NCBI GenBank assembly: GCA_009702305.1
Contig: WLIH01000113.1
Location: forward strand, 1 to 7,631
Direction: 5' to 3'
Length of the DNA stretch: 7,631 nt
Source: Actinomycetota bacterium
GTDB lineage: Bacteria; Actinomycetota; Actinomycetes; Propionibacteriales; Nocardioidaceae
Part shown: positions 1 to 5,555 of the stretch, piece by piece
Layout of the letters: every line of letters starts with the position of its first letter
Numbering within the stretch: position 1 is the stretch's first letter
Position numbers and translations under genes: made by a program
The notes under the pieces: model-generated
Seen by the model: only the letters and a program-made list of their open reading frames with translations
Database searches by the model: none
What the model was told of the DNA's origin: nothing

Positions 1-688
1 CGACCGCGCAGCCGGTGTCGTTGTGGCAGTGGATGCCGACCCGCACACCGGTGGTCTCGATGACGTCGTGCACGACGTCGGAGACCCACGGCGGGAGCAT
101 GCCGCCGTTGGTGTCGCACAGGGCGATCACCTCGGCTCCGGCGTCGTACGCCGTGCGCAGCACCTCGAGGGCGTAGTCGCGGATGCGGCGGTAGCCGTCG
201 AAGAAGTGCTCGGCGTCGAGGAAGACCTGCTGCCCCTCGGCGCGCAGGTGGGTGACGGTGTCGCGGATCATCTCGAGGTTCTCCGCGAGGGTGGTGCGCA
301 GCGCGAGCTCGACGTGCCGATCGTGCGCCTTCGCGACGAGGGTGACGACGCCGGCGCCGCTGTCGCGCAGCGCGGCGACCTGCGGGTCGTCGCCGGCGCG
401 CACGCCGGCCTTGCGGGTCGCGCCGAAGGCCGCGAGGCGCGCGTGCTTGAGATCCAGCTCGGAGGCGGCGCGCCGGAAGAACTCGGTGTCCTTCGGGTTC
501 GCGCCCGGCCACCCGCCCTCGATGAAGCCCACGCCGAGACCGTCGAGCTGACGCGCCACCGCCAGCTTGTCGGCGACCGAGAGCGTCAGTCCCTCCTGCT
601 GCGCGCCGTCGCGCCGGGTCGTGTCGTAGACGTGGAACGAGCCGTGGAGGTCCAGGGGGTGCGGGCTGCTTCTCTCGGACGGGGACAC
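1..688 (-). CDS. cimA: (R)-citramalate synthase-like, N-terminal part (runs off left edge)
   Basis: This is a member of the 2-isopropylmalate/homocitrate/citramalate synthase family. CimA condenses pyruvate and acetyl-CoA to (R)-citramalate in the cytoplasm, the first step of the threonine-independent isoleucine route. 229 codons are visible. The family signature near the start reads YDTTRRDGAQQEG (about residues 21-33), followed by LSVADKLAVARQLDGLGVGFIEGGWPGANPKD in two adjoining pieces (about 35-67). The HxH metal-binding motif GIHCHND lies at 218-224. The barrel C-terminus and the regulatory domain lie beyond the window. DGAQQEG and EGGWPGANPKDTEFF suit the CimA branch better than LeuA, which has DGEQ. 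The first signature carries Arg where DTTLRDG normally has Leu. The GTG at 688-686 is the only start I find that keeps the whole signature, and it has GAGAGG seven bases upstream. The call is strong at family level; the substrate assignment comes from motif resemblance only. Confidence 0.88.
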   Translation of the reverse strand, partial: MSPSERSSPHPLDLHGSFHVYDTTRRDGAQQEGLTLSVADKLAVARQLDGLGVGFIEGGWPGANPKDTEFFRRAASELDLKHARLAAFGATRKAGVRAGDDPQVAALRDSGAGVVTLVAKAHDRHVELALRTTLAENLEMIRDTVTHLRAEGQQVFLDAEHFFDGYRRIRDYALEVLRTAYDAGAEVIALCDTNGGMLPPWVSDVVHDVIETTGVRVGIHCHNDTGCAV

Positions 689-714
689 AAAAAAACCTCT
701 CGCGAACGAGAGGT
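689..714 (-). terminator. Intrinsic terminator in the cimA leader
   Basis: Read on the minus strand, CCTCTCG pairs perfectly with CGAGAGG across a TTCG loop (stem arms 713-707 and 702-696). A further A-T pair can form at the base, and seven T follow directly (695-689). This is a textbook Rho-independent terminator. It ends one base before the cimA GTG, so it sits between the cimA start and everything upstream. It could simply end the kinase transcript, but the Ile-rich mini-ORF just upstream makes an attenuator more likely. The 3' arm also contains the only plausible cimA Shine-Dalgarno. Confidence 0.85.
696..701 (-). promoter_or_regulatory. cimA Shine-Dalgarno inside terminator stem
   Basis: GAGAGG on the minus strand (701-696) lies seven bases ahead of the cimA GTG, the seven bases being the T-run of the terminator. 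It is the only purine-rich match to the 16S tail nearby and so supports the start at 688. It is fully paired when the terminator stem forms, so the same hairpin could control both transcription and translation. Confidence 0.6.
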
Positions 715-738
715 GGCGCGACGAGCGGGGCTCGGCGC
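697..738 (-). promoter_or_regulatory. Putative antiterminator / anti-antiterminator region of cimA
   Basis: Between the leader stop codon and the terminator, CGAGC and GCTCG pair around a CCC loop (734-722). The stem is extended by GCGC/GCGC pairing (738-735 with 719-716) across a two-base bulge. The 3' half of this stem, CTC plus TCGCG (725-717, G722 bulged), is also complementary to CGCGAGAG (704-697), which forms the loop edge and 3' arm of the terminator. The two arrangements exclude one another. This matches an attenuator: a ribosome stalled on the Ile codons would block the first stem, let 725-717 capture the terminator 3' arm, and allow read-through. The pairings are seen directly; the switching role is inferred and energies were not calculated. 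Confidence 0.45.
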
Positions 739-739
739 G

Positions 740-772
740 CTAGGCAATGATGATCAGGCAGGAGTGCTGCAC
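740..772 (-). CDS. Leader peptide with Leu-Ile-Ile-Ile run
   Basis: A ten-codon ORF starts with GTG at 772-770 and reads V-Q-H-S-C-L-I-I-I-A, ending in TAG at 742-740. It begins 19 bases after the kinase stop codon and ends 26 bases before the terminator stem. Three consecutive isoleucine codons (ATC ATC ATT) after a leucine codon, ahead of an isoleucine-pathway gene and a terminator, are the hallmark of ribosome-mediated attenuation, a mechanism known for ilv and leu operons including those of actinobacteria. I see no convincing Shine-Dalgarno before the GTG, so it would need leaderless initiation or coupling to the kinase. It is too short to prove by coding statistics; the evidence is its composition and position. 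Confidence 0.6.
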   Translation of the reverse strand: MQHSCLIIIA

Positions 773-779
773 GTCACTG

Positions 780-809
780 ATGATGCCACGCTCAGTGGCC
801 GACCGTCAG
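780..809 (-). promoter_or_regulatory. Possible promoter for cimA leader transcript
   Basis: On the minus strand CTGACG (809-804) and CATCAT (785-780) are separated by 18 bases. Each matches four of six consensus positions (TTGACA and TATAAT). The -10 candidate ends seven bases before the leader GTG, so transcription could start at or next to the first codon, giving a leaderless mRNA as is common in actinobacteria. The elements lie across the 3' end and stop codon of the kinase gene. Both matches are weak and this is a suggestion only. Confidence 0.3.
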
Positions 810-2447
810 GCGCTGCCCGCTCAGTGGACGCTCCTGCCACGGCGTCCAGCTGGTGCCCTCGGTGCGCACCGCGAGCGCGGCGAGCCCCGACAGCAGCACC
901 ACGGCGGCGACCGCGGCGAACCATCGTCCCGGCTCGCGCGAGAGCGGGTGCACCGCACGAGCCAGCGGGGAGCGCACTCGCGAGCCGCCCGGCCCGGCCC
1001 ACAGCGACAACGACAGCACCAGGCCGCTGACGACCAGGGTCAGCGTGAGCCCCGCGGCGACGGCGTAGCAGAGCAGCGCCCCGGCGGCCGCGAGCCCGAC
1101 ACTCCACGTGATCAGCATCAGCGTCGCCGGGATCGAGCGCACCAGGTCCCAGGGCGCGCCGAGCAGGAACTGCGCGCCGTCGTACCACCGACGACCGCGC
1201 AGCCGACGTCGGTCTCCAGCGGCGCTAGCCGCGAGCGAGCCGCTGCGCAGGATCCACACCACCAGGCAGACCAGGGTCAGCACCGGCCAGGGGTACGCCG
1301 CGATCCCGGCACCGACCAGCAGGGCGGTCGCGACCAGGAGCACGCCGCGACGCAGCCGCTCGAGCACGGGCACCGGCTCAGGGACCGGCGCGGACGACCC
1401 GTCGCCGGCCCACGGGTCGTGCTGGTCCCACAGCGGTCGGGTCCCAGGGTCGGACATCGGGTCGGGCATCGGGTCGAAGCGCGTCGGCAGCACCCGGGTC
1501 TCGGGACGTCCCGGCGCGGGGGCGGCACCGAGGTGCTCGGTCGTGCGCTCGCGGGCGTCGTGGTGCAGAGCCGCGAGCGGCACGGTGTGCTCCAGCACCG
1601 GCTGTGGCAGGTCGGGTCGGGTGGTCTGCGGTCGCAGCCAGGCCAGCACCTGGTCGAGCCGCGGACGCCGCGCCGGATCGGGGTCGAGCGCGGCCTCGAC
1701 GACCCGAGCGAGGTCGCCGTGCAGACCCGAGAGGTCGTGCTCGCCGCGGCGCACGCGATCCATGATCGCCATCGACGGCCCTCGGCCGAACGGCGCGCGT
1801 CCGGTGCCGGCGTACGCCACGGTGGCGGCCCAGGAGTGCACGTCGGAGGCGGTGGTGGCGTCGTCGCCGTAGAGGATCTCGGGGGCGAGGTAGCCCGGGG
1901 TGCCGAGCAGCCACCCGGTGTGGGTGAGGCGAGGGTCGTCGGCCACCCTGGCCAGACCGAAGTCGATGACGATCGGGGTGCGTCCCTCCATCAGGACGTT
2001 GGACGGCTTCACGTCGCGGTGCAGCACGCCGACCTCGTGGATCGAGGCGACGCCCTCCGCGAGGCAGGCGGCGAACCACACCAGGTCCTCGCCCTGGATC
2101 GGCCCCTCCTCCACCACGTGGTCGTGCAGCGAGAGCCCGGGGACGTAGCGGGTGGCGACGTAGGGCACCGCCGCCCACGGGTCGGCGTCGACGATCTCGG
2201 CGACCCAGCGGCTGCGGATGCGCGACAGCGACGACACCTCGCGAGCCAGGCGGGCCCGGGCCTCGTCGTCGCCGACGATGTGCTGGCGCAGCACCTTGAG
2301 CGCGACCCGCTCGCCACCGTCGCGGCGCGCCAGGTGGACCACACCCATGCCGCCCTCACCGAGGCGTGAGAGCAGGGTGTAGCCACCGACGTCCACGGGC
2401 GCAGCCTGCGCCCGACCCGCGCGCGCGTCGCTCCCCTGACTGCTCAC
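792..2447 (-). CDS. Membrane-anchored Hanks-type Ser/Thr protein kinase
   Basis: 551 residues. The N-terminal kinase domain (about 22-272) is complete. It has glycine loop GEGGMG (30-35), ATP-binding Lys51 in VALK, a probable helix-C Glu70, catalytic loop HRDVKPSN (143-150, Asp145), DFG (162-164), activation segment and P+1 region GTPGYLAPE (182-190), the DVHSWA helix (202-207) and Arg261. It should therefore be an active kinase. A proline-rich linker (about 273-365) follows, then a C-terminal part with roughly five hydrophobic segments (near 368-384, 386-401, 441-461, 463-483 and 510-527). There are no PASTA repeats or other extracellular sensor. Substrates and stimulus are unknown. The GTG start sits six bases after a TAGCCT element, suggesting a leaderless transcript. 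The gene is divergent from the iron-uptake operon and lies upstream of the cimA leader on the same strand. The kinase call is very secure; its role is not known. Confidence 0.93.
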   Translation of the reverse strand: MSSQGSDARAGRAQAAPVDVGGYTLLSRLGEGGMGVVHLARRDGGERVALKVLRQHIVGDDEARARLAREVSSLSRIRSRWVAEIVDADPWAAVPYVATRYVPGLSLHDHVVEEGPIQGEDLVWFAACLAEGVASIHEVGVLHRDVKPSNVLMEGRTPIVIDFGLARVADDPRLTHTGWLLGTPGYLAPEILYGDDATTASDVHSWAATVAYAGTGRAPFGRGPSMAIMDRVRRGEHDLSGLHGDLARVVEAALDPDPARRPRLDQVLAWLRPQTTRPDLPQPVLEHTVPLAALHHDARERTTEHLGAAPAPGRPETRVLPTRFDPMPDPMSDPGTRPLWDQHDPWAGDGSSAPVPEPVPVLERLRRGVLLVATALLVGAGIAAYPWPVLTLVCLVVWILRSGSLAASAAGDRRRLRGRRWYDGAQFLLGAPWDLVRSIPATLMLITWSVGLAAAGALLCYAVAAGLTLTLVVSGLVLSLSLWAGPGGSRVRSPLARAVHPLSREPGRWFAAVAAVVLLSGLAALAVRTEGTSWTPWQERPLSGQRLTVGH

Positions 2448-2453
2448 CCGCCG

Positions 2454-2459
2454 AGGCTA
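2454..2459 (-). promoter_or_regulatory. Possible -10 element for leaderless kinase transcript
   Basis: TAGCCT on the minus strand fits the actinobacterial TANNNT -10 pattern and ends six bases before the kinase GTG (2447-2445). That spacing is typical of leaderless genes, and no good Shine-Dalgarno is present. No -35 match is evident; the place where it would lie falls inside the GC-rich inverted repeat at 2464-2493. Confidence 0.4.
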
Positions 2460-2463
2460 CCCG

Positions 2464-2493
2464 CGCGTGCCGCCGCTCGGCGGCGGGCACGCG
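2464..2493. repeat. GC-rich inverted repeat between divergent genes
   Basis: CGCGTGCCGCCG (2464-2475) is repeated in inverse orientation as CGGCGGGCACGCG (2481-2493) with one extra G. This gives twelve pairs around a five-base CTCGG spacer. There is no T-run on either side, so it is not a typical terminator. It lies upstream of the kinase start, over the expected -35 area, and could be a protein-binding palindrome or an RNA hairpin. Confidence 0.55.
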
Positions 2494-2518
2494 GGAGGGA
2501 CCCACACCGACACGCCAG

Positions 2519-2537
2519 CCCACTTAGGCTAACCTTC
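2519..2537 (-). promoter_or_regulatory. DtxR/IdeR-type iron box 1
   Basis: On the minus strand the core AGGTTAGCCTAA (2535-2524) matches twelve contiguous positions of the 19-bp DtxR/IdeR consensus TTAGGTTAGCCTAACCTAA; the flanks do not match. Iron-loaded DtxR/IdeR repressors bind such sites at iron-acquisition promoters. This site lies about 50 bp ahead of fepD and contains TAACCT (2530-2535), a possible -10 element on the plus strand that repression would block. Confidence 0.72.
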
Positions 2538-2538
2538 T

Positions 2539-2557
2539 TTAGGTAAGCCTAACTTCG
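2539..2557 (+). promoter_or_regulatory. DtxR/IdeR-type iron box 2
   Basis: TTAGGTAAGCCTAACTTCG matches the DtxR/IdeR consensus at 15 of 19 positions, the mismatches being at positions 7, 16, 18 and 19. It lies one base after box 1 in the opposite orientation, with centres about 20 bp apart, close to two helical turns. Its end is four bases before the fepD Shine-Dalgarno GGAGG (2561-2565). It predicts iron-dependent repression of the fepDGC operon. Confidence 0.82.
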
Positions 2558-2572
2558 ATCGGAGGCGCGCTG

Positions 2573-3622
2573 GTGACGACCACCGCACCCATCCCAGCCC
2601 CCACCGCTGCTCCGCCGCGACCATCGCTGGTCCGTCGGGGCTCGCCGCTGGGACTGCTCGTGCTGGTCGGGCTGCTGCTGCTCGCCGCCGCACTGAGCCT
2701 CGCGATCGGCAGCCGCAGCATCCCGCTCGGCACCGTGATCGACGTGCTGCTGCACGACGACGGGAGCGACGCGAGCACGATCATCCGCGAGCTGCGGGTG
2801 CCGCGCACCGCCCTCGCGATCTCGGTCGGCGCCGCCCTCGGCATCTCCGGCGCGCTGATGCAGGGCCACACCCGCAACCCGCTCGCCGAGCCGGGCCTGC
2901 TCGGCGTCCAGGCAGGCGCCTCGCTCGCCGTGGTCATCGGCATCTACGCCTTCGGCGTCACCAACCTGTCCGGCTACGCGTGGTTCTCCCTCGCCGGCGC
3001 CGGCCTGGCGAGCGCGGCGGTCTTCGCGATCGGGTCGACGCGAGGCGGTCCGGACCCGGTCTCGCTCGTCCTCGCCGGCACCGCCGTGACCGCCCTGCTC
3101 GGCTCGTTCACCCAGGCCATCGTGCTGCGCAGCCAGGAGACCCTGGACGAGTACCGCTTCTGGGTCGTCGGCTCCGCCGCCGGTCGCGAGATCGAGGTGT
3201 TCTGGCAGGTGCTGCCGTTCTTGCTGATCGGGCTCCTGATGGCCGCGATCAGTGCCCCCGGGCTCAACCTGCTCCAGCTCGGCGACGACGTGGCCTCCTC
3301 GCTCGGCATGCACCCGCTGCGGCACAAGGTCCTCGGCCTGGTCACGGTGATGCTGCTCTCCGGCGCCGCGACGGCCGCCTGCGGTCCGATCGTCTTCGTC
3401 GGTCTCGTCGTGCCCCATGTCGCGCGCTACTTCGCCGGTGTCGACTACCGGTGGATCGTGCCGTACTCCGGCCTGGTCGGCGGCCTCTTCGTCGTCCTCG
3501 CCGACGTGCTCGGCCGACTGATCGTGCGCCCGGGCGAGCTGCAGGTCGGCATCGTGATGGCGCTGGTGGGCGGACCGATCTTCGTCTACCTGGTGCGCCG
3601 GACCCGGATGGTGAAGCTGTGA
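2573..3622 (+). CDS. fepD: Ferric-siderophore ABC transporter permease, FecCD family (first)
   Basis: 349 residues, the usual size for FecCD/BtuC permeases, forming half of the inner channel that moves ferric siderophore across the cytoplasmic membrane. Hydrophobic segments run throughout from about residue 26. Family motifs visible are RELRVPRTA (72-80), LMQGHTRNPLAEPGLLGVQAGA in two adjoining parts (95-116), the ATPase-coupling segment LGDDVASSLG (236-245), GPIVFVGLVVPHVAR (271-285) and the C-terminal GELQVGIVMALVGGP (321-335). NPLAEPGLLG resembles FepD. The GTG start at 2573 has GGAGG (2561-2565) seven bases upstream, just after the iron boxes. The next gene overlaps by four bases, so the two are translationally coupled. 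The family call is secure; the siderophore is unknown, and the symbol rests on motif and gene-order resemblance to fepDGC. Confidence 0.93.
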   Translation: MTTTAPIPAPTAAPPRPSLVRRGSPLGLLVLVGLLLLAAALSLAIGSRSIPLGTVIDVLLHDDGSDASTIIRELRVPRTALAISVGAALGISGALMQGHTRNPLAEPGLLGVQAGASLAVVIGIYAFGVTNLSGYAWFSLAGAGLASAAVFAIGSTRGGPDPVSLVLAGTAVTALLGSFTQAIVLRSQETLDEYRFWVVGSAAGREIEVFWQVLPFLLIGLLMAAISAPGLNLLQLGDDVASSLGMHPLRHKVLGLVTVMLLSGAATAACGPIVFVGLVVPHVARYFAGVDYRWIVPYSGLVGGLFVVLADVLGRLIVRPGELQVGIVMALVGGPIFVYLVRRTRMVKL

Positions 3623-4728
3623 GCCTCGATTCCCCGCCGCGCGTCGAGCGCGCCGCCACCCGCGTCGCCGGCGCGCCGTTGCGCGTGGGTCGCGCGTCGT
3701 GGCTGGTGCCGCTGCGTGCCGGTGCCGTCACCCTCGTCTCGCTGGCGGTCCTGCTCGCCCTGGTCGCGGTCGACCTCTCCAACGGCGACTTCAAGATCCC
3801 GGTCAGCGACGTGGTCAGCACCCTGCTCGGGGGCGGCGACGCGGGCCAGCGGTTCATCGTGATCGACCTGCGGCTGCCGCAGACCATGGTCGCCGTGCTC
3901 GCCGGCGCCTGCCTGGGACTGGCCGGTGCCCTGACGCAGACCTTCGCCCGCAATCCGCTGGCCAGCCCCGACATCCTCGGCGTCACCGACGGCGCCGCCC
4001 TCGGTGCGGTGGCGGTCATCGTGATCGCCGGCGGCAGCGGGTACGGCGGCGGGTTGGTCGCGGGTCAGCTGCAGCAGGTCGGCCTGCCGATCGCGGCATT
4101 CGTCGGCGGCTTCGGCACCGCACTGGTGCTCTACGTCTTGTCGTGGCGACGCGGCATCGACGGTCAGCGCCTGGTGCTCATCGGCATCGGCGTCGGCGCC
4201 GCGATGGCCGCCCTGACCTCGTGGCTGCTGGTGCGCGCGCGCATCCAGGACGCCGCCAGCGCGCAGGTCTGGCTCAACGGCTCGCTCAGCGGGCGCGGCT
4301 GGGACCAGGCCCGGCCGATGCTGATCGCCCTCGCGATCCTGGTGCCGTTGAGCCTGATGCTGGTGCGCACGCTGAACACGCTGCAGCTCGGCGATGACTC
4401 CGCCCGCGGGCTCGGGGTCGGCCTGCAACGCTCTCAGCTGTTGACCCTGCTCACCGCCGTCGCGCTGGCGGCGATCGCCGTCTCGGCAGTCGGACCGCTC
4501 GACTTCGTCGCGTTCGCCGTCCCGCAGATCGCCCTGCGCCTCACCGGTGGCAGCCGCCCGCCGTTGCTGGCCTCGATGGTGCTCGGCGGCGTGCTGGTCG
4601 TCGGCGCCAACCTGATCACCCGCGTCGTGCTCCCCTTCGCCGTGCCGGCCGGCCTGGTGACGGCGGCCATCGGCGCGCCGTACCTCATCTGGCTCCTGCT
4701 CCGCTCCAACCGGAAGGTCTCCGCATGA
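3619..4728 (+). CDS. fepG: Ferric-siderophore ABC transporter permease, FecCD family (second)
   Basis: 369 residues, with a polar N-terminal tail of about 33 residues before the first membrane segment. It pairs with the first permease to form the channel. Motifs are DLRLPQTMVA (83-92), LTQTFARNPLASPDILGVTDGA in two adjoining parts (105-126), the coupling segment LGDDSARGLG (257-266), VGPLDFVAFAVPQIALRL (291-308) and the terminal VPAGLVTAAIGAPYLIWLLLR in two adjoining parts (342-362). NPLASPDILGVT resembles FepG. The start is the GTG at 3619-3621, which overlaps the TGA of the previous gene as GTGA; an upstream extension in this frame would run inside fepD and has no family similarity. Its own stop overlaps the ATPase start as ATGA. 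The late motif has PQIALR where the first permease has PHVARY, a normal difference between the two subunit types. Confidence 0.93.
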   Translation: MSLDSPPRVERAATRVAGAPLRVGRASWLVPLRAGAVTLVSLAVLLALVAVDLSNGDFKIPVSDVVSTLLGGGDAGQRFIVIDLRLPQTMVAVLAGACLGLAGALTQTFARNPLASPDILGVTDGAALGAVAVIVIAGGSGYGGGLVAGQLQQVGLPIAAFVGGFGTALVLYVLSWRRGIDGQRLVLIGIGVGAAMAALTSWLLVRARIQDAASAQVWLNGSLSGRGWDQARPMLIALAILVPLSLMLVRTLNTLQLGDDSARGLGVGLQRSQLLTLLTAVALAAIAVSAVGPLDFVAFAVPQIALRLTGGSRPPLLASMVLGGVLVVGANLITRVVLPFAVPAGLVTAAIGAPYLIWLLLRSNRKVSA

Positions 4729-5555
4729 CAACCCTCTCCGCCCAGTCCGTGACGGTCGGGTACGGCGACGCGCCGGTCGTGAGCGACCTGTCGTTCGAGG
4801 TGCCGCCGGGCCAGGTCACCTCGATCATCGGCCCCAACGGCTGCGGCAAGTCGACCCTGCTGCGCACCATGGCCCGGCTCCTCAAGCCGACCTCGGGCAG
4901 GGTGCTCCTCGACGGCCGGCCGATCAGCGAGGTCGGCACCCGCGAGATCGCGCAACGGATGGCGCTGCTGCCGCAGAGCCCGCTGGCCCCCGACGGTCTC
5001 GTCGTGCGCGACCTGGTCGGGCGCGGTCGCCACCCGCACCAGCGCTGGTTCGCCCAGTGGTCGCGCGAGGACGAGGCGATCGTCGAGGCGGCGCTGGCGA
5101 TGACCGACACCACCGCCCTGCGGGACCGACCGATCGACCAGCTCTCGGGCGGTCAGCGCCAGCGCGCGTGGATCGCGATGACCCTGGCGCAGGACACCGA
5201 CCTGATGCTCCTCGACGAGCCCACGACGTACCTCGACCTCGCCCACCAGGTCGAGGTGCTCGACCTGGTCACCCGCCTCAACCGCGAGCGCGGTCGCACC
5301 GTCGTGATGGTCCTGCACGACCTCAACCTCGCTGCCCGCTACAGCGACGTGATCGTCGTGATGAAGTCCGGCGCGATCATCGCCCAGGGCTCGCCGAGCG
5401 ACGTCTTCACCCCCGACATGCTCAGCGCCGTCTTCGGGCTCGACGCCGACGTGATCCCCGACCCCCGCACCGGCCTGCCGATCGTCGTCCCCACCTCATC
5501 GGCCGCCCGGGTGATGGCGTCCGACCTCCCCGCCCTCGCTCCGCCCGTCCGGTAG
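4725..5555 (+). CDS. fepC: Ferric-siderophore ABC transporter ATPase (FepC/FecE type)
   Basis: 276 residues; the cytoplasmic motor that hydrolyses ATP to drive siderophore import through the two permeases. All nucleotide-binding motifs are intact: Walker A GPNGCGKST (36-44), Q-loop Gln84 in LLPQSPL, signature LSGGQRQRA (140-148), Walker B LMLLDEP (160-166, Glu165), D-loop YLDLAHQ (169-175) and switch His198 in VLHDLN. The stretches GRGRHPHQRWF and RAWIAMTLAQDTDLMLLDEPTT (the latter in two adjoining parts) and the C-terminal IPDPRTGLPIVVP resemble FepC. The ATG at 4725 overlaps the fepG stop and has GGAAGG (4712-4717) seven bases upstream. The last base of its TAG stop is the first base of the long hairpin that follows. 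Iron specificity is inferred from family, neighbours and iron boxes. Confidence 0.95.
   Translation: MTTLSAQSVTVGYGDAPVVSDLSFEVPPGQVTSIIGPNGCGKSTLLRTMARLLKPTSGRVLLDGRPISEVGTREIAQRMALLPQSPLAPDGLVVRDLVGRGRHPHQRWFAQWSREDEAIVEAALAMTDTTALRDRPIDQLSGGQRQRAWIAMTLAQDTDLMLLDEPTTYLDLAHQVEVLDLVTRLNRERGRTVVMVLHDLNLAARYSDVIVVMKSGAIIAQGSPSDVFTPDMLSAVFGLDADVIPDPRTGLPIVVPTSSAARVMASDLPALAPPVR

Noticed and set aside
689..714. Terminator read only as the end of the kinase transcript
   Set aside because: Possible, but it sits about 80 bases past the kinase stop and abuts the cimA start, with an Ile-codon mini-ORF between, so attenuation explains more; kept as the main alternative.
754..777. Alternative short frame in the cimA leader starting at another GTG (V-T-C-S-T-P-A-stop)
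   Set aside because: It has no amino-acid bias related to the pathway and ends early; the frame with the Ile run is more meaningful.
23..1030. Plus-strand open frame of 335 codons over cimA, its leader and the kinase end
   Set aside because: It spans a terminator and two real minus-strand genes, and its translation looks like GC-rich antisense sequence.
747..2369. Long plus-strand open frame opposite the kinase (540 codons)
   Set aside because: Low-complexity Arg/Gly/His/Gln-rich translation with no domain; it is the antisense shadow of a kinase whose motifs are all intact.
2549..3418. Minus-strand open frame opposite fepD
   Set aside because: Asp/Glu/Gln/Arg-rich shadow of a membrane protein gene; it also runs across the iron boxes' downstream edge.
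2980..3618. Extension of the second permease upstream of 3619 in its frame
   Set aside because: The extra residues lie inside fepD, are Arg-rich and have no family similarity; the GTGA overlap at 3619 gives the normal start.
3586..4731. Minus-strand open frame of 381 codons opposite fepG
   Set aside because: Highly polar, repetitive composition typical of the complement of a hydrophobic GC-rich gene.
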